Shown here in pieces: positions 37,276-48,489 of a stretch of 64,000 bases of DNA. The notes below the pieces were generated by a model. It searched no databases and had not been told where the DNA came from. It saw only the letters and a program-made list of their open reading frames with translations. The stretch comes from Aradus depressus (Eukaryota; Arthropoda; Insecta; Hemiptera; Aradidae), in NCBI GenBank assembly GCA_963662175.1, contig OY759215.1, forward strand, positions 56,623,213 to 56,687,212, read 5' to 3'. Each line of letters starts with the position of its first letter. Position 1 is the first letter of the stretch. The translations under genes were made by a program, and so were the position numbers.

Positions 37276-38000
37276 ATTCTTGCAACCTGCTAAATACTTG
37301 TCTGCACATTTGTAATATAATCTGGACGCACCTTAACTGTACTCCTTATATTTAGCCAAAAGTTGAGAACGATAAATGTATTAATACAGAAGGTAGATCG
37401 ACAGTTGAATTTTCTTTTTCTTTTTTTGTTTTAATTAAGGTGCTCATAACAAATCGTTACGTTTTTGAGATTTCAGCGCAATTTTGTAGTAGAAGATGGT
37501 ACTATTAACCCTGTTAATAGAGAGCAAATAAGAACGGCCCATGTCTAGAGTTACAGACCAGAGAAATTTGACTGGTTCTGCAAAAACAACCCGTCAACTG
37601 ACAAGGGCATTTTTTGATGGAAATGATGGATTTATGAATAAATGTAATAATATCCTTTTTATTATATATACTTTCTATTTTTTCTTATTATTTGTAAGTT
37701 GGAACTCTGTAAGTTGGAAAATTACCTTGTCCCCCCTCCGTTTCATAAAAAAATTGTTTCCCTGGCACCTATGGGATATTTTCAAAATTTTAAACTGTTT
37801 TCATTCTTTATAAGACAGAAAAGTGACTTTACGAATACTATTAAATATTACAAATTTTGTAATTCATTAGAAATTATCTAATTAGTGATTGGCTGTTCTA
37901 CACCAATCACAGCTGCTGTCACAAATAACAGACTAGTTTTAATTTAAATGAGTTCGACAATAAATTAGAACTCTCATATAGGGATATTAATCAATTTGGT
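37276..38000. other. Intergenic stretch
   Basis: AT-rich; no gene recognised. Confidence 0.5.
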
Positions 38001-38016
38001 GGCCCTGAAAAGGGCC
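38001..38016 (-). terminator. Histone 3' stem-loop (H4 copy 2)
   Basis: Minus strand GGCCCTTTTCAGGGCC; canonical loop TTTC. Confidence 0.95.
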
Positions 38017-38048
38017 GTTGAAATAAAAAAGTGGAAGGAACATTAAGC

Positions 38049-38369
<321 letters not shown>

Positions 38370-38403
38370 TTAGAATTTGACTGACCTCAGTTAAATATTT
38401 AAT

Positions 38404-38514
38404 CATTTATATACCCACCGAGATGAAACCCTATTGGCCAATGTAGAATATACTGCAGTGTGATTGGCCATTGTATTAACTAATCATAGGTCAGCCGTGG
38501 CATGTAGCGCTAGT
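38404..38514 (-). promoter_or_regulatory. H4 copy 2 promoter
   Basis: TATATAA-type box about 45 bp upstream of the start, two inverted-CCAAT boxes (ATTGGCC at 38431, ATTGGCC at 38463) and TAGCGCTAGT at 38505. Confidence 0.65.
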
Positions 38515-38746
38515 GTAGTTGTGGTTCGATTGAAACTTTTCTATTTCGATAGTCGTTACTATCGATACCAAAGAATCATTAAAAGTAATGGCAATGACAG
38601 AAATTTTTTATTAAAGGTAAATTTATTAGTACACCAAAGCAATATTTACCTACGGAACCCTTAGGTTCTATTACATTTTCTGTAATAGAATGTGTATGTA
38701 TATGGATGTATAGTTATGTATTTATGTGGATATCTGTATGTTGTGT

Positions 38747-38783
38747 GTATATTTATGTACCTATTATAGGTACATAAATATAC
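38747..38783. repeat. Hairpin palindrome
   Basis: GTATATTTATGTACCTA and its inverse separated by 3 bases; 17 bp perfect arms. Confidence 0.8.
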
Positions 38784-38829
38784 AACGCTATATAATAATA
38801 CCAAGGTATTATTATTATAGGTACATAAA

Positions 38830-38890
38830 TATAATGAGTGATCGATTAAAATTATATATAATATATAATTTTAATCGATCACTCATTATA
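38830..38890. repeat. 61 bp near-perfect palindrome
   Basis: Arms of 29 bp starting TATAATGAGTGATCGATTAA around a TAA centre, with no mismatch seen. It directly precedes the Penelope-like core at 38938. Confidence 0.85.
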
Positions 38891-38919
38891 TTATTCCAAT
38901 CTTGATTCCCCCATGTTTG

Positions 38920-38990
38920 TCTTGTTTTTGTTAGGCCCTGATGATGATATGAAATATATCGAAACGTTGGCATTTGAATAGTGTTTTCAT
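38920..38990 (+). mobile_element. Penelope-like fragment with hammerhead-like core
   Basis: CTGATGA at 38938-38944, stem GATAT/ATATC around GAAAT, then GAAAC at 38961-38965 followed by GTTGG. Stem II is perfect. Flanks differ from the other copies, so it may be another subfamily. Confidence 0.5.
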
Positions 38991-39221
38991 CATTGACTGA
39001 CCCTCAATACCCCCAGAATTTTCTGAAATATTTAAAAAAGTTAAAAGCTAATGAAGAGAAACGATTACAGCGTCTCGACTAGGCAAATGATAACAACAAC
39101 AGTTAACGGTGGATGATAGTGTAGTGTGAAAATCCATCAGCGCTCTAACTGAAAAAAAAACTGAAGCTTCTAACTTTGTAAATAATAATTATTACCAATA
39201 ATTATTATTGTATCTACAATA

Positions 39222-39624
39222 GAAAAAAAAAACTTGAATCACCCTGTGAGTCGGCTGGCCACAGCACCTCACCGTCTCCGTGGGGCTCTTTTTCGTAGCA
39301 CACCAGAGCAGAGCTTCTTCCAGAACCATCTATACCATATGGTATAGAATTCTATATAGAATAACGAAGATAAAGAAAGCGACTAATCTTTAAAATCATT
39401 TTTCGCCGTCGGAAGCCTCATACTATCTCTTATATGGTTTTGACTAAGTTACATTTCCGTTCCATCCAGGTAAGTTCTTCAAAATTCATTTAAAGAACAT
39501 GCCGTCTTAAATAGGATAGATATTTAAGTCGGCATGTTCTTTAAATGAACTTGAAGAACTTACCTGGAACGGAAATGTAACTTAGACCAGCCGACTACTC
39601 ACAGGTGATTCGTGTTTTTTTTTT
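39222..39624. mobile_element. Nested foldback element
   Basis: Inner arms of about 65 bp (39444-39512 and 39521-39585, with CATTTCCGTTCCATCCAGG and its inverse) lie within outer arms near 39222-39260 and 39586-39624 (TCACCCTGTGAGTCGGCTGG inverted). Both ends carry A/T runs. No coding potential. Confidence 0.7.
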
Positions 39625-39742
39625 GCTTTTAGGAAGTTCTTTTTCCATTATGTTGTTCTCAGTCAAAATTGCCAAATGTGGGGGGAGAATATTGTGATTT
39701 TGAAGAGGAGAGCGCTCTGTTGAAATGGATTAAAAAATTGGT

Positions 39743-39758
39743 GGCTCTGAAAAGAGCC
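39743..39758 (-). terminator. Histone 3' stem-loop (H1)
   Basis: Minus strand GGCTCTTTTCAGAGCC; the only stem in the block with a changed stem pair (C-G to T-A), by covariation. Confidence 0.94.
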
Positions 39759-39791
39759 GTTGAAATAAACTGTGTTTTCCACTTAAAGAAA

Positions 39792-40376
39792 TTACTTCTT
39801 CCTCGGACTAGCCTTCCTCCCTGCAGCAGGAGCAGCACGCTTCTTAGGAGTCTTTGCTTTAGCTGGTGTCTTGATCTTGGAAGCGACTTTAGCTTTAGGA
39901 GCCTTCGGTGTAGTTGGTGGCTTCTTAGCTTTCTTCGCCTTGCTAGGAGCTTTTGAAACTGTTTTGGCAGGTTTCTTAGCTGCTACAGGCTTCTTAGATT
40001 TCGCTGGGGATGACTTCTCTTTCTTTACAACTTCTTTCGTCTTCGGCTCACCTGTGCCACCCAATTTGAAAGAGCCAGAAGCACCTTTGCCCTTGGTTTG
40101 AATTAGAGCACCAGAAGCAACTGCTGTTTTCAAATACTTTCCAATAAATTTGGATTTCTTTTCAGCATCGATCTTGTAGTTTGAGCTTATGTACTTCTTG
40201 ATCGCTTGAGTAGATGAGCCACCTCTTTCCTTCAAGTTCTTGACAGCAGCAAGAACCATCTGGGCAACAGGCGGATGAGAAGGAGCAGAACTCGCTTTCT
40301 TAGCTGACCCCTTAGTCTTTTTCCCCTTAGGAGTAGCAGGGACTGCTGCTGGAGCTTCGGCTGTAGTCTCGGCCAT
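39792..40376 (-). CDS. His1: Linker histone H1
   Basis: 194 residues starting MAETTAEAPAAVPATPKGKK; an upstream in-frame ATG 33 codons earlier lies in the leader and past the TATA, so it was rejected. Ala/Pro-rich N-tail (1-32), winged-helix GH1 domain (about 33-108: HPPVAQMVLAAVKNLKERGG, SSTQAIKKYISSNYK, GALIQTKGKGASGSFKL), then a Lys/Ala/Pro tail with TPKK and SPRKK motifs, typical cyclin-dependent kinase sites. It binds linker DNA. Intronless, with histone stem-loop. Confidence 0.97.
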   Translation of the reverse strand: MAETTAEAPAAVPATPKGKKTKGSAKKASSAPSHPPVAQMVLAAVKNLKERGGSSTQAIKKYISSNYKIDAEKKSKFIGKYLKTAVASGALIQTKGKGASGSFKLGGTGEPKTKEVVKKEKSSPAKSKKPVAAKKPAKTVSKAPSKAKKAKKPPTTPKAPKAKVASKIKTPAKAKTPKKRAAPAAGRKASPRKK

Positions 40377-40431
40377 TCTTCTTCTAGTGTATGACGCAGA
40401 TATCAATTGATAACCCAGAGCAGAACTGCCG

Positions 40432-40440
40432 GTATATATA
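40432..40440 (-). promoter_or_regulatory. H1 TATA box
   Basis: GTATATATA/TATATATAC about 56 bp upstream of the H1 start; no TAGCGCTAGT motif seen near this gene. Confidence 0.65.
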
Positions 40441-41843
40441 GCTAGAGGACGGACCGTAACGAAGACTATATTCACAAACCACTTTCACGCTCCTCACAGG
40501 ATTGAAGATTTGTGTTCAATGTTTTACTTCTGAATATTTTCTAATGCTTAAAAAATTAAGGTGCCCACAATTTATATTTTAATTAGTTTTTGCATACATC
40601 CATGAATATATTTCAATTGAACAAATTTTCCCAATGTGTAATGTAGTTTCGAAATCGTATATTAAACATTAGGGATCCCTCCAAGTCATAATCATACTCC
40701 AATTTTATTAATTTTATATATCCTTACTAACGTTGAACACATAATTCAAAGTAAAAATAAAATACCTTAATCCCTAAGGAAGGGTGGCATATAAATTTCA
40801 AATTTTTTTCACTATTTTGCTTAGCCCATTTTGTCATATTGTTAGACAGTTACCAAGTATCTACGTCTTTCGCTTCTCATTGAATCTGTATCCACCGATT
40901 CCAATACAATTATTTTATTTAATCGTGTATGTTCACGCTCGATACTTATTTACAAGTCTGTCGATTGTTACAAAATTTAAGCTTTTTCTATTTGCTATTG
41001 ATTTTTTGGCAAAAATATACATTAAATATAAGATACGTGCAGATAGTTAATGCATTGTGTGCTGTGGTCAGGGTAAACAGTATTTTGACATCTATAAATG
41101 TAATAAAGCCCTTTTATTCGGTTGAGTGAATGGTCTTTTTCCCAATATGCTAAACATTACTGGTAACTAAAGCACTAAAAATAAAATTACCTGAGAAGGT
41201 TTATTTTAACAACTTTTAATTGTATCTAATTTTTTTAAAACACCAACAGTAAAGTATTAGGATATTTGTAAATAAATCGGTTTTAATTCCTAATTTCAGA
41301 GTTGTCTTAAGGGGGGGGGGGGGGGGGCGGGGGTGCACGGCACCTGGATGCCAGGACGGGGGGCGGCAGCTAGGCCTTTGAGTGCATAATTGATGTTTTT
41401 AATATTCCAGCCATAACTATAAAAGTTCTTTACTAAAACTAATCTACTAATGTATGTATGTATGTACATACCTAAATATATATACAACATTGGTAAGACG
41501 TTTGAACGTAGAAATGATCAATCGCTCTATCCCCATCGTCAAGTCGCAAATGCCGCGATATCAAAGTTACCGCTTTGTTGCCCCTCCATGTCCCAAACGT
41601 CATCAGAAGTCCTCCATGTGTTCTAATATACGCTAAAACTCTTTTTTGAACACATTTTGGTCAAATTTAAGTGCCGTGAACTTGCCGAAAATCGAAATAT
41701 ACTTCAAGAAGCTAATTTGTAATACGAACTAAAATTTATTTCAGCCTAATAATACTTTTGTTTGTAACAATGTACTTCTCCCCGGAATAATATATATATA
41801 TGTCCTATGAACTGCGCTATAAAAATCATTATCGAAGAAGAAC
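40441..41843. other. Intergenic stretch after H1
   Basis: AT-rich, with a 17-base G run at 41311-41327. No gene recognised. Confidence 0.5.
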
Positions 41844-41845
41844 TA

Positions 41846-42548
41846 CAGTGAAACTTCTCGATAACTTACATTGATGGGGCCAAAACGAGTCTTCGTTATG
41901 CAGGGGTGTCCGTTGGGGAGGAGTATGTTACAAAAATATTCAGATAAAAAACATTTAAACATATTCACATAGACGTTAGGTATATTACAAGCACACATTA
42001 AAACCAGAAAAATGCATATGTAAATACTAAAAATATATACATGTATACAAAAACGTCAACAAATTAAAATGAGTTATTTTTATTGGTAATTTAAATGTTG
42101 ACTGAATCATCTCTTGATGAACGGAGGCCACAGAACGTACGAAACGCAACAAAACTGGTTCACATTTTTGAGGTTTTGTGTGGTGAAGGTTTCCAGGGAT
42201 AGGAAATTGAATTTGTAAGCTAAACCCATAACATTTTCAAAAAATAAAGAAAAAACGTATGATTTAAAAAAAATATATTGTCTATTTCACAAAATGTTAT
42301 GTATCATAACATTTTCTCCGAATTGTTGGAATCAAATCATTTTCTCGAAACTAATTTCAAAAAGTGAACTTTTGAATATTTTAAACTGAAATTTAAGATT
42401 TTTTGTCTACAATGGGAGGCTTAAACAATCTCGCGAAACCCAAGTTCCAGGTCTGGTTAGGAGGGGATTCGAAATACAGGGGTTAAATATATTTACTATG
42501 CTTTCGGCCGAGACCAAGAATAATAATCCGTTAAGAGAAGTTTTACTG
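41846..42548. mobile_element. pogo/Tigger-like non-autonomous element
   Basis: The left end CAGTGAAACTTCTCGATAAC and the inverted right end CAGTAAAACTTCTCTTAACG are related. Each is bounded by a TA (41844-41845, 42549-42550), as expected for TA-duplicating pogo elements. 703 bp, no transposase frame. Assignment rests on end sequence. Confidence 0.65.
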
Positions 42549-42704
42549 TACTTCAGTACCGAACTGATTTCCTTTATAAAATTAAGTAGTTAGTAAATGA
42601 GTTTTTTTTTATTGATTTTATTATAGGTACCTCAGTAATTCAATAAAAAGTACTTAAGACACAAGTGAGTCAATGAGTATTTTTGTACGAGTTACCAAAC
42701 GTAA

Positions 42705-42840
42705 AATAAAATGTCCGAATACATTTCTGCGATCTGTGTCGATGTAGTGGAAAGCCAATAAAATAAATAAAATTAGAGTTAGATAATATAAAAATTAAAC
42801 AAGTTATTTGTTTTTATTTATTGTAAAATAAAAGGTAAGT
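42705..42840 (+). mobile_element. Penelope-like or LINE tail fragment
   Basis: ATTTCTGCGATCTGTGTCGA and GGAAAGCCAATAAAATAAAT recur at 46125-46170. AATATAAAAATTAAACAAGT recurs at 47023. This suggests one retroelement family whose tail ends in TTTTTATTTATT. Confidence 0.55.
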
Positions 42841-42848
42841 TATGTATA

Positions 42849-43845
42849 TACCATGTGTCTCAGTTAAATGGTGCGGAATTTTCCGAGGCCGGCTTATCGG
42901 GTCTCATTTTTTCGAAAGGCCTTTGAATGGAGAGATATTTGCGCAATTCCTGCAGGATATTCTCCCGGAACTATTAGAAGATGTCCCGTTGGCGCAAAAG
43001 ACAACAATGTGGTTGCAGCTAGATGGCTGCCCAGCTCACTTCTCACGGGCGCCCCGGGAAAGAATCCGAGAGATGTTTCCAGGGAGATGTATTGGGCGGG
43101 CGATGAAAGTCGAATGGCCTCTCCTCGTTCACCTGATCTCACGGTCATGAACTATTACTTCTGGGGAAGAGTGAAGGCCGTGGTGTACCAAGAGCGACCG
43201 CAAAGTAGGGAACAAATGAGCGACAAAATACTATAAACAATGAACTCCATCTCCATTGCTGAAATTTCCTGCGTTCAGAAAAATTTCTTATCACGAATAG
43301 TTCGTTGCATCAAAGCAAGAGGGAGGCAATTTGAACAAGTACGACACAAATGTGTGTGTGTGTCCCACAATATTCAGCGGGTAAGAGGTGACTGTGGTAA
43401 GGGTGTCACCGTTCCCCCCTCCCTCTTATCTGTTTCAGAAGATCGTTTTGCAGGTCAAGAAACACATTTTCTATAAGAAACTTCTATCCTCCACAAGTTT
43501 TATTTCAAGCAGCTTCTTGGACACCGACTCATTTTGAAGAAAAATAAACTCTTTTCATTGTTTACTGCGATTACCACCAACAGGATGAAAGACAATCAAA
43601 AAGTGGTTCCTCTAAATTGTTCCAAGCATTCATTTTCCTGTTTGAATCCGTCATAAAAAATAGCACTTCTCATTGAAAATTCCAGAGCTGTTTACGTTGG
43701 AGAAAAACTGGAGCAAGTTTCACAGTCGACAATACTTCTAAAAGTAACTTCAGATTAGTCACTCACGAGCCCCTGCGTTTCATTTTGATATTCTCAAACG
43801 TATTACATTTACATGAGGGGGACAGGTTAACTGAGACACCCGGTA
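42849..43845 (+). mobile_element. Tc1/mariner-superfamily element with matching ends
   Basis: The left end TACCATGTGTCTCAGTTAA and the inverted right end TACCGGGTGTCTCAGTTAA match at 17 of 19 bases. Both are bounded by TA. It contains a broken DDE transposase (42863-43370). About 997 bp; the 5' half of the gene is deleted. Confidence 0.82.
42863..43370 (+). pseudogene. DDE transposase relic (Tc1/mariner superfamily)
   Basis: Frame 1 encodes SHFFERPLNGEIFAQFL and MWLQLDGCPAHFSRAPRERI (second catalytic Asp region). A shift near 43090-43110 moves to frame 2 with SPRSPDLTVMNYYFWGRVKA, where the third catalytic acid has become Asn. An in-frame stop follows at 43234. The N-terminal DNA-binding part is missing. 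Inactive. Confidence 0.8.
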
Positions 43846-45410
43846 TATCGACTTTTCCAAAGTTTAGTTGCCTACCTATATCAATATTTTACCATTTTAC
43901 AACAGAAAATCAAAGGCTTCCGCGAGATACGTAGTACCTAATGCTACAAACATGAGAGAGTATTCATTTGTTACTAAATCACGCACTATTGGACCGATAA
44001 GGATGATTGTTAAATGTTCCGTAAAAAAACGAAAACCTTATAAGCGGGTGTGTGTGACCATCTGTCTATCTGTCCGCACGATTTCTCGAGAGGTATGTAA
44101 TATTATATATATGTATATTATACATATATGTCTGTAATAATAACAAATTTTGGAGCATAGAGCAACTATGGCGAATATTAGTATCAGGATTTGTATCATG
44201 GTTCTAAAATAAAGTTTATGATTAGAAAATAGAAATCTAATATAAGAAGTGCTTGTAAATTCGCTGCAAATATTTTAAATTCCTTATAAAAATAAATACA
44301 TATTAAAAATAAATATATATTTTAAAGAAACATTTATGACAGAAGGTGCTTTAGGAAGACGGAAGTGGGGAAAAGATTGTGAGAATTGTTTGAAATGAAA
44401 TGACAAGAAATTTTATTATTCTGGGACCGAGGTCCCCTAAGAATAAATACGTACAGAGTAAAGAAAATTAAACAATGAAATATAGTATATAAGTACAAAT
44501 AAATAAAAATATAGGTAGGTAAATAAAAATAGTGATACATTGGAGAAAAACTATACAACTAAAAAAATAGATAAACAAAAGATAAACAGGAAATAAAAAA
44601 ACAGGAAAAAACATAAAATTAACAACTTCATTATGAAGAAAAAAATTAAATAAAAGTATCTAAAAAAATCTATATATGTAACTAAGAAAGAAATAAAATT
44701 GATAATATAAATCGACCGAGCATAGTACTATGATAGTTGATTATAAAAGAGAAGGAAGGATGCCCAGCCAAGGTTAAATTGTTTGAGGTGTTGGTGAAAA
44801 TTTTGTTTGAGAAATGGTGATAAAGGAAGAGTGGCGTGTTGGAGCAACCACAACTGGAAGGTGAATAAACATTTTCATTATGATAACCCGGAAAACGACT
44901 TTTGGCATTTTTTTCTTCAATATTTTGTGCACAACAACAGTGCCTGGCATCCAAACATCTAGATCATATTTTTTTAAAATTTTTAAAAAAGTATAGATGC
45001 GTTGAGTTTTTTTTTTTTTTTTGAGTTTCTTGTTTATTTTTCTATTTTTTTTTTTATTATGATACTAAAATTATAATATAGGTAACATTTTTACACAATT
45101 TGACAGATTATTACCCAAACTATTTATTATTATTAGGTACGATACACTAATTAAGTAGGTATGTGTCTATTTATAAATAGTTTATGTATCTCGTCGCTTA
45201 CACCCTCGTCGCTTACACCCTCGTCGCAACGGCAACATACCTACCTCTGACTTATCTATGTACCTACCTAGGTAGTTAATAAAATTGTGTATTATGGAAT
45301 GGTTGCTTCTCTTTGGTCTCATATGAGAGATTCGAAACTCGAAGTTGATTACGAAGGTCTAGAGACGGTGCTATACAAAACCCATAGTTCTAATTTCAAG
45401 TCACTTTCTA
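43846..45410. other. Intergenic stretch
   Basis: AT-rich, with TA-rich hairpin-like sequence near 44103-44133. No gene recognised. Confidence 0.5.
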
Positions 45411-45419
45411 TTTTTATTT

Positions 45420-45943
45420 ATTAGTTAGGCATCATAAAGGCGAACTAGGCGGTCGCCAAGTCCTGATAAATCTTGAAGGTGGTACATTGGCAAACGATTT
45501 ATTTATTTTTTCTCATAAAGGTGTTTAAATTATATTTTTATTCATTATAAGTATGGAGCAGGGGTCAAAATATAAATTGTTTTCTCTGTTCTTGCACACG
45601 ATGACTGAGATACGACAAATAAACAGAAGTGAATGGATTGTTGATCTGCAAGAGATAGGTAAATGCTCATTGAGTCGTCTTTTTCAGTGAGCTGTAATCC
45701 GTTTGTTCGGTCAAGATCGACAGTGAGAATGCACCACTTGGGTTCCTCAACAACGATTGTCAACATGGCCTAAACATTGCATTATCAACATATTATGTTA
45801 TTAACTTATTAATTTAAAGTTTCGTAGAGTTTAATACATATTTGTTAATTCACACCAAAGAAAAAAATGTGTGAGTATGTCGGAGGGGGGGCGATACATT
45901 GGTCTTTCGCCTAGGGCGTCAAGTTACCTTGCGTCGACCCTGG
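45420..45943. mobile_element. Possible hAT-like element
   Basis: The right end reads, inverted, CAGGGTCGACGCAAGGTAAC, then GCCCTAGGCGAAAGACC. The left part has GGCGAACTAGGCGGTCGCC and GTGGTACATTGG, echoed inverted by CCAATGTATCGCCCCCC. A 73-codon minus-strand frame (45545-45766) lies inside without a recognisable domain. Left terminus not defined. Confidence 0.35.
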
Positions 45944-46194
45944 ACACCGCAATAACTAACTTAGATGAAAGGTTAGAATTATTAAGTGATCACAAAAGTT
46001 GTTTCTCTTTTTTACACAGCCTTGACATCTCATTTCAGATATTAAACTAAAATACACTCATACATACGCAAAATAAAGTTTATTTATTAAATTAACATAT
46101 TTTGGGTCTAATAATTCAATGTCCTAATATATTTCTGCGATCTGTGTCCATATAATGGAAAGTTAATAAAATAAATATAAAAAAAAGAGAACTT

Positions 46195-47060
46195 TTTTAC
46201 CTTTTATATTGTCTAATTCCACAAAAATATATACATAAAATGTACCGGTTTTCGGCTTACCCCATCGTCAGAACAAAGATCAAAAGTGACATTTAAGTTT
46301 ACTAGCTTGTCTTGTTTATACAATCCTTTAGGTTATTGAGATTAGCTAAGACTGTGACATCCTCACAACATAGAATTTCAAATATTTGAGTTTTCAATAA
46401 TCTAATAAAATAAAGAAAAAAAACAAAAATAAAAGAAACATAATACTAAAGATAATATAATAGTAAAGAAAATATAATAGTAATTAAAAAAATAAAATAA
46501 AGAAAGAATGCGGTTTATAGTAGAATACATATTAGGTACCTACCTATATCAGAAATAAGGGCTACGTGACATAATAATATTACCTACGTCACGTAGCCCT
46601 TATTTCTGATATAATATGTTTACTTTGATCAATTACTTTGGTATTATCAAAGTACAAGAATAAAAATAAAAAAGTGTTCACCATAATAAGAATACACAAT
46701 AATATTATTATACGACATATTATGTCATATAGCCTTTATTCTTATATAGTATGTATTCTACTATAAACCTCATTCTTTAGTTTTTTTTAAATATATACTA
46801 TTATATTTTCTGCATTTTTGCATTTTCTTTATTTTATTAGATTATTGACAACTCAAAAATTTGTAAATGTTATGTTAAGGTAAGACTTGCCTAAGGTGTC
46901 ACAGTGTTAGAAAATCTCAGGTAACCTGAGGATTGTATAAATATGATAACCCAGAAAGCTTAAATGTCAATTTTTAACTTTGTTCTGATGATGACGTCAC
47001 CCGAAGCCGGTATACTTTATGACAATATAAAAATTAAACAAGTTCTTTGTTTTCTATTTA
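46195..47060. mobile_element. Third Penelope-like inverted pair
   Basis: The left arm (TTATATTGTCTAATTCCACA, TGTACCGGTTTTCGGCTTAC, ATCGTCAG) is repeated inverted and diverged in the right arm (TTCTGATGATGACGTCACCC, GAAGCCGGTATACTTTATGA). Middle segments also pair, for example TCTAATAAAATAAAG with CTTTATTTTATTAGA, and TTTATAGTAGAATACATA with its inverse. A perfect hairpin (46546-46612) sits near the centre. Confidence 0.7.
46546..46612. repeat. Perfect 25 bp hairpin
   Basis: Arms 46546-46570 and 46588-46612 (containing AGAAATAAGGGCTACGTGAC) are fully complementary around a 17-base AT-rich loop. Confidence 0.88.
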
Positions 47061-48135
47061 TTTTTCTAATAACTCGCACATAAATGCAGTCGATTTAATG
47101 AATGACATAGAGATTTTACCAACCTACATACATCTCTATTGTACAACCTTTCGTCCTGCGTGGGAGAGTGCAAATTACCTACTTAATTAGTAAAAATAAA
47201 ATTAATGTCGAAAAATTATTAAAATAGAAAATTATAAATCGCGACTTTAAATGAAAAATGCCTTGGATAGCTGAGTACACTCCTCACGGGAAGAACGGTT
47301 ACAAGTTCCTAATGTGTAGTTGTCACCAGTAATTAATAATAATTAAATACTGTTGCCAACTAGAAGAAGCATAAGTGAGGGGGAAATGGAATGAATCAAA
47401 CTTAGAACTGTAACATATTTATTTTAATAAGAACAAAATTTACAAAACAATTTTCAAAATATAATTTACAAACAAAATGGGCCTATGTCGGAAGGACTGA
47501 ATCGTTTCTAAAAACATCTATCGAATCGATACTACAGGTACCTTGATTATGATATCTCTGGCGATGTCGGTGCGATCCTCTCATCCCGCAGAAATCATCC
47601 AGTCACGCACCTCAAAAGTCATTGAAGATCTGTCTGGTTTCGAGGCCACACTAGAAGTTACATTTTTCACTGGATCATATTTTCAACATAAAATAAAACT
47701 CTGTCTAAATTGTTACGTTCGCACTAGCACAACCCTTTGGGTCCGACTCGGAGGGCAGAAAACTGTAAGTTCACATTCTTAATTAAAGTTACACTGTGGG
47801 CTAAAATGTTAAAGTAGCACTGACGTGACCTATCTGGCACAGACATGAACGAGGAGTGAATTCACATATTTAAAACTCAACTGTGAAAACTAAAATAGAA
47901 AGATATAACTGACGTGACCTGTGCGACCCAAGCATGAAGGAGGAGTGAGCTCTGAAGAGGGTGGCTTCTTTAGTTTCGTGGTGGTGGGGATGGATCCCGA
48001 CATATCATTGGCTGTTCGTTCTCGCGCAATTTACTTCCAGCCAATCACCGATCACTGCTTGCATCAGCTTCTTCTATGAAAGGACAGGTGTCCACCAGGG
48101 TTGATGGTTCATGCAACTCCGGACGTAAACAATTA
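47061..48135. other. Intergenic stretch
   Basis: It contains a diverged duplication, ACTGACGTGACCT with GAGGAGTGA, near 47820-47860 and 47909-47948. The 79-codon frame at 47543 has no recognisable domain. Confidence 0.45.
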
Positions 48136-48164
48136 TCTTGCTTCCTTCCTTTCCTCTATATTCT

Positions 48165-48410
48165 TTGTACCTTGTTTTTGCTCCTAGCGATCGCGATTCA
48201 CTCGCAGGCATCGCTAGTTCCGAGCATGTTCTTCTAAATGAAATTATCTTCAAATCAACTCCAAACGACCCACAATTCGCTCTTGTTTCGCTCCTAGCGA
48301 TCGCGATTCACTCGCAGGCATCGCTAGTTCCTGCATTACTCTTCCTAATAAAATCCTATTTAAATCAGCTCCAAGTGGCCTCGATTCGCTCGTAGTGTCA
48401 CTGGTCCTTG
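48165..48410. repeat. Two-copy direct repeat, about 118 bp unit
   Basis: GCTCCTAGCGATCGCGATTC and ACTCGCAGGCATCGCTAGTT occur identically at about 48180 and 48291. They are followed by diverged CTTC(T)TAA(A/T)TGAAAT and AAATCA(A/G)CTCCAA; a third weak start (CCTCGATTCGCTCG) follows. Confidence 0.75.
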
Positions 48411-48489
48411 CTGTATAATAATGACAATAATTGTCCATGGGGGTAGACATGCTACAATATTAATAAACCTGAAACGGGGTTTGTGTGTT

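Noticed and set aside
37541..37813. 90-codon frame between histone genes
   Set aside because: AT-rich hydrophobic chance frame; no homology recognised.
42894..43148. 84-codon minus-strand frame
   Set aside because: Antisense shadow of the transposase relic.
44394..44700. Possible retroelement 3' end (A-rich, WGGGACCGAGGTCCC)
   Set aside because: Too AT-rich and without a second copy clear enough to define it.
47543..47782. 79-codon frame as a small gene
   Set aside because: No domain, no splice or promoter context.
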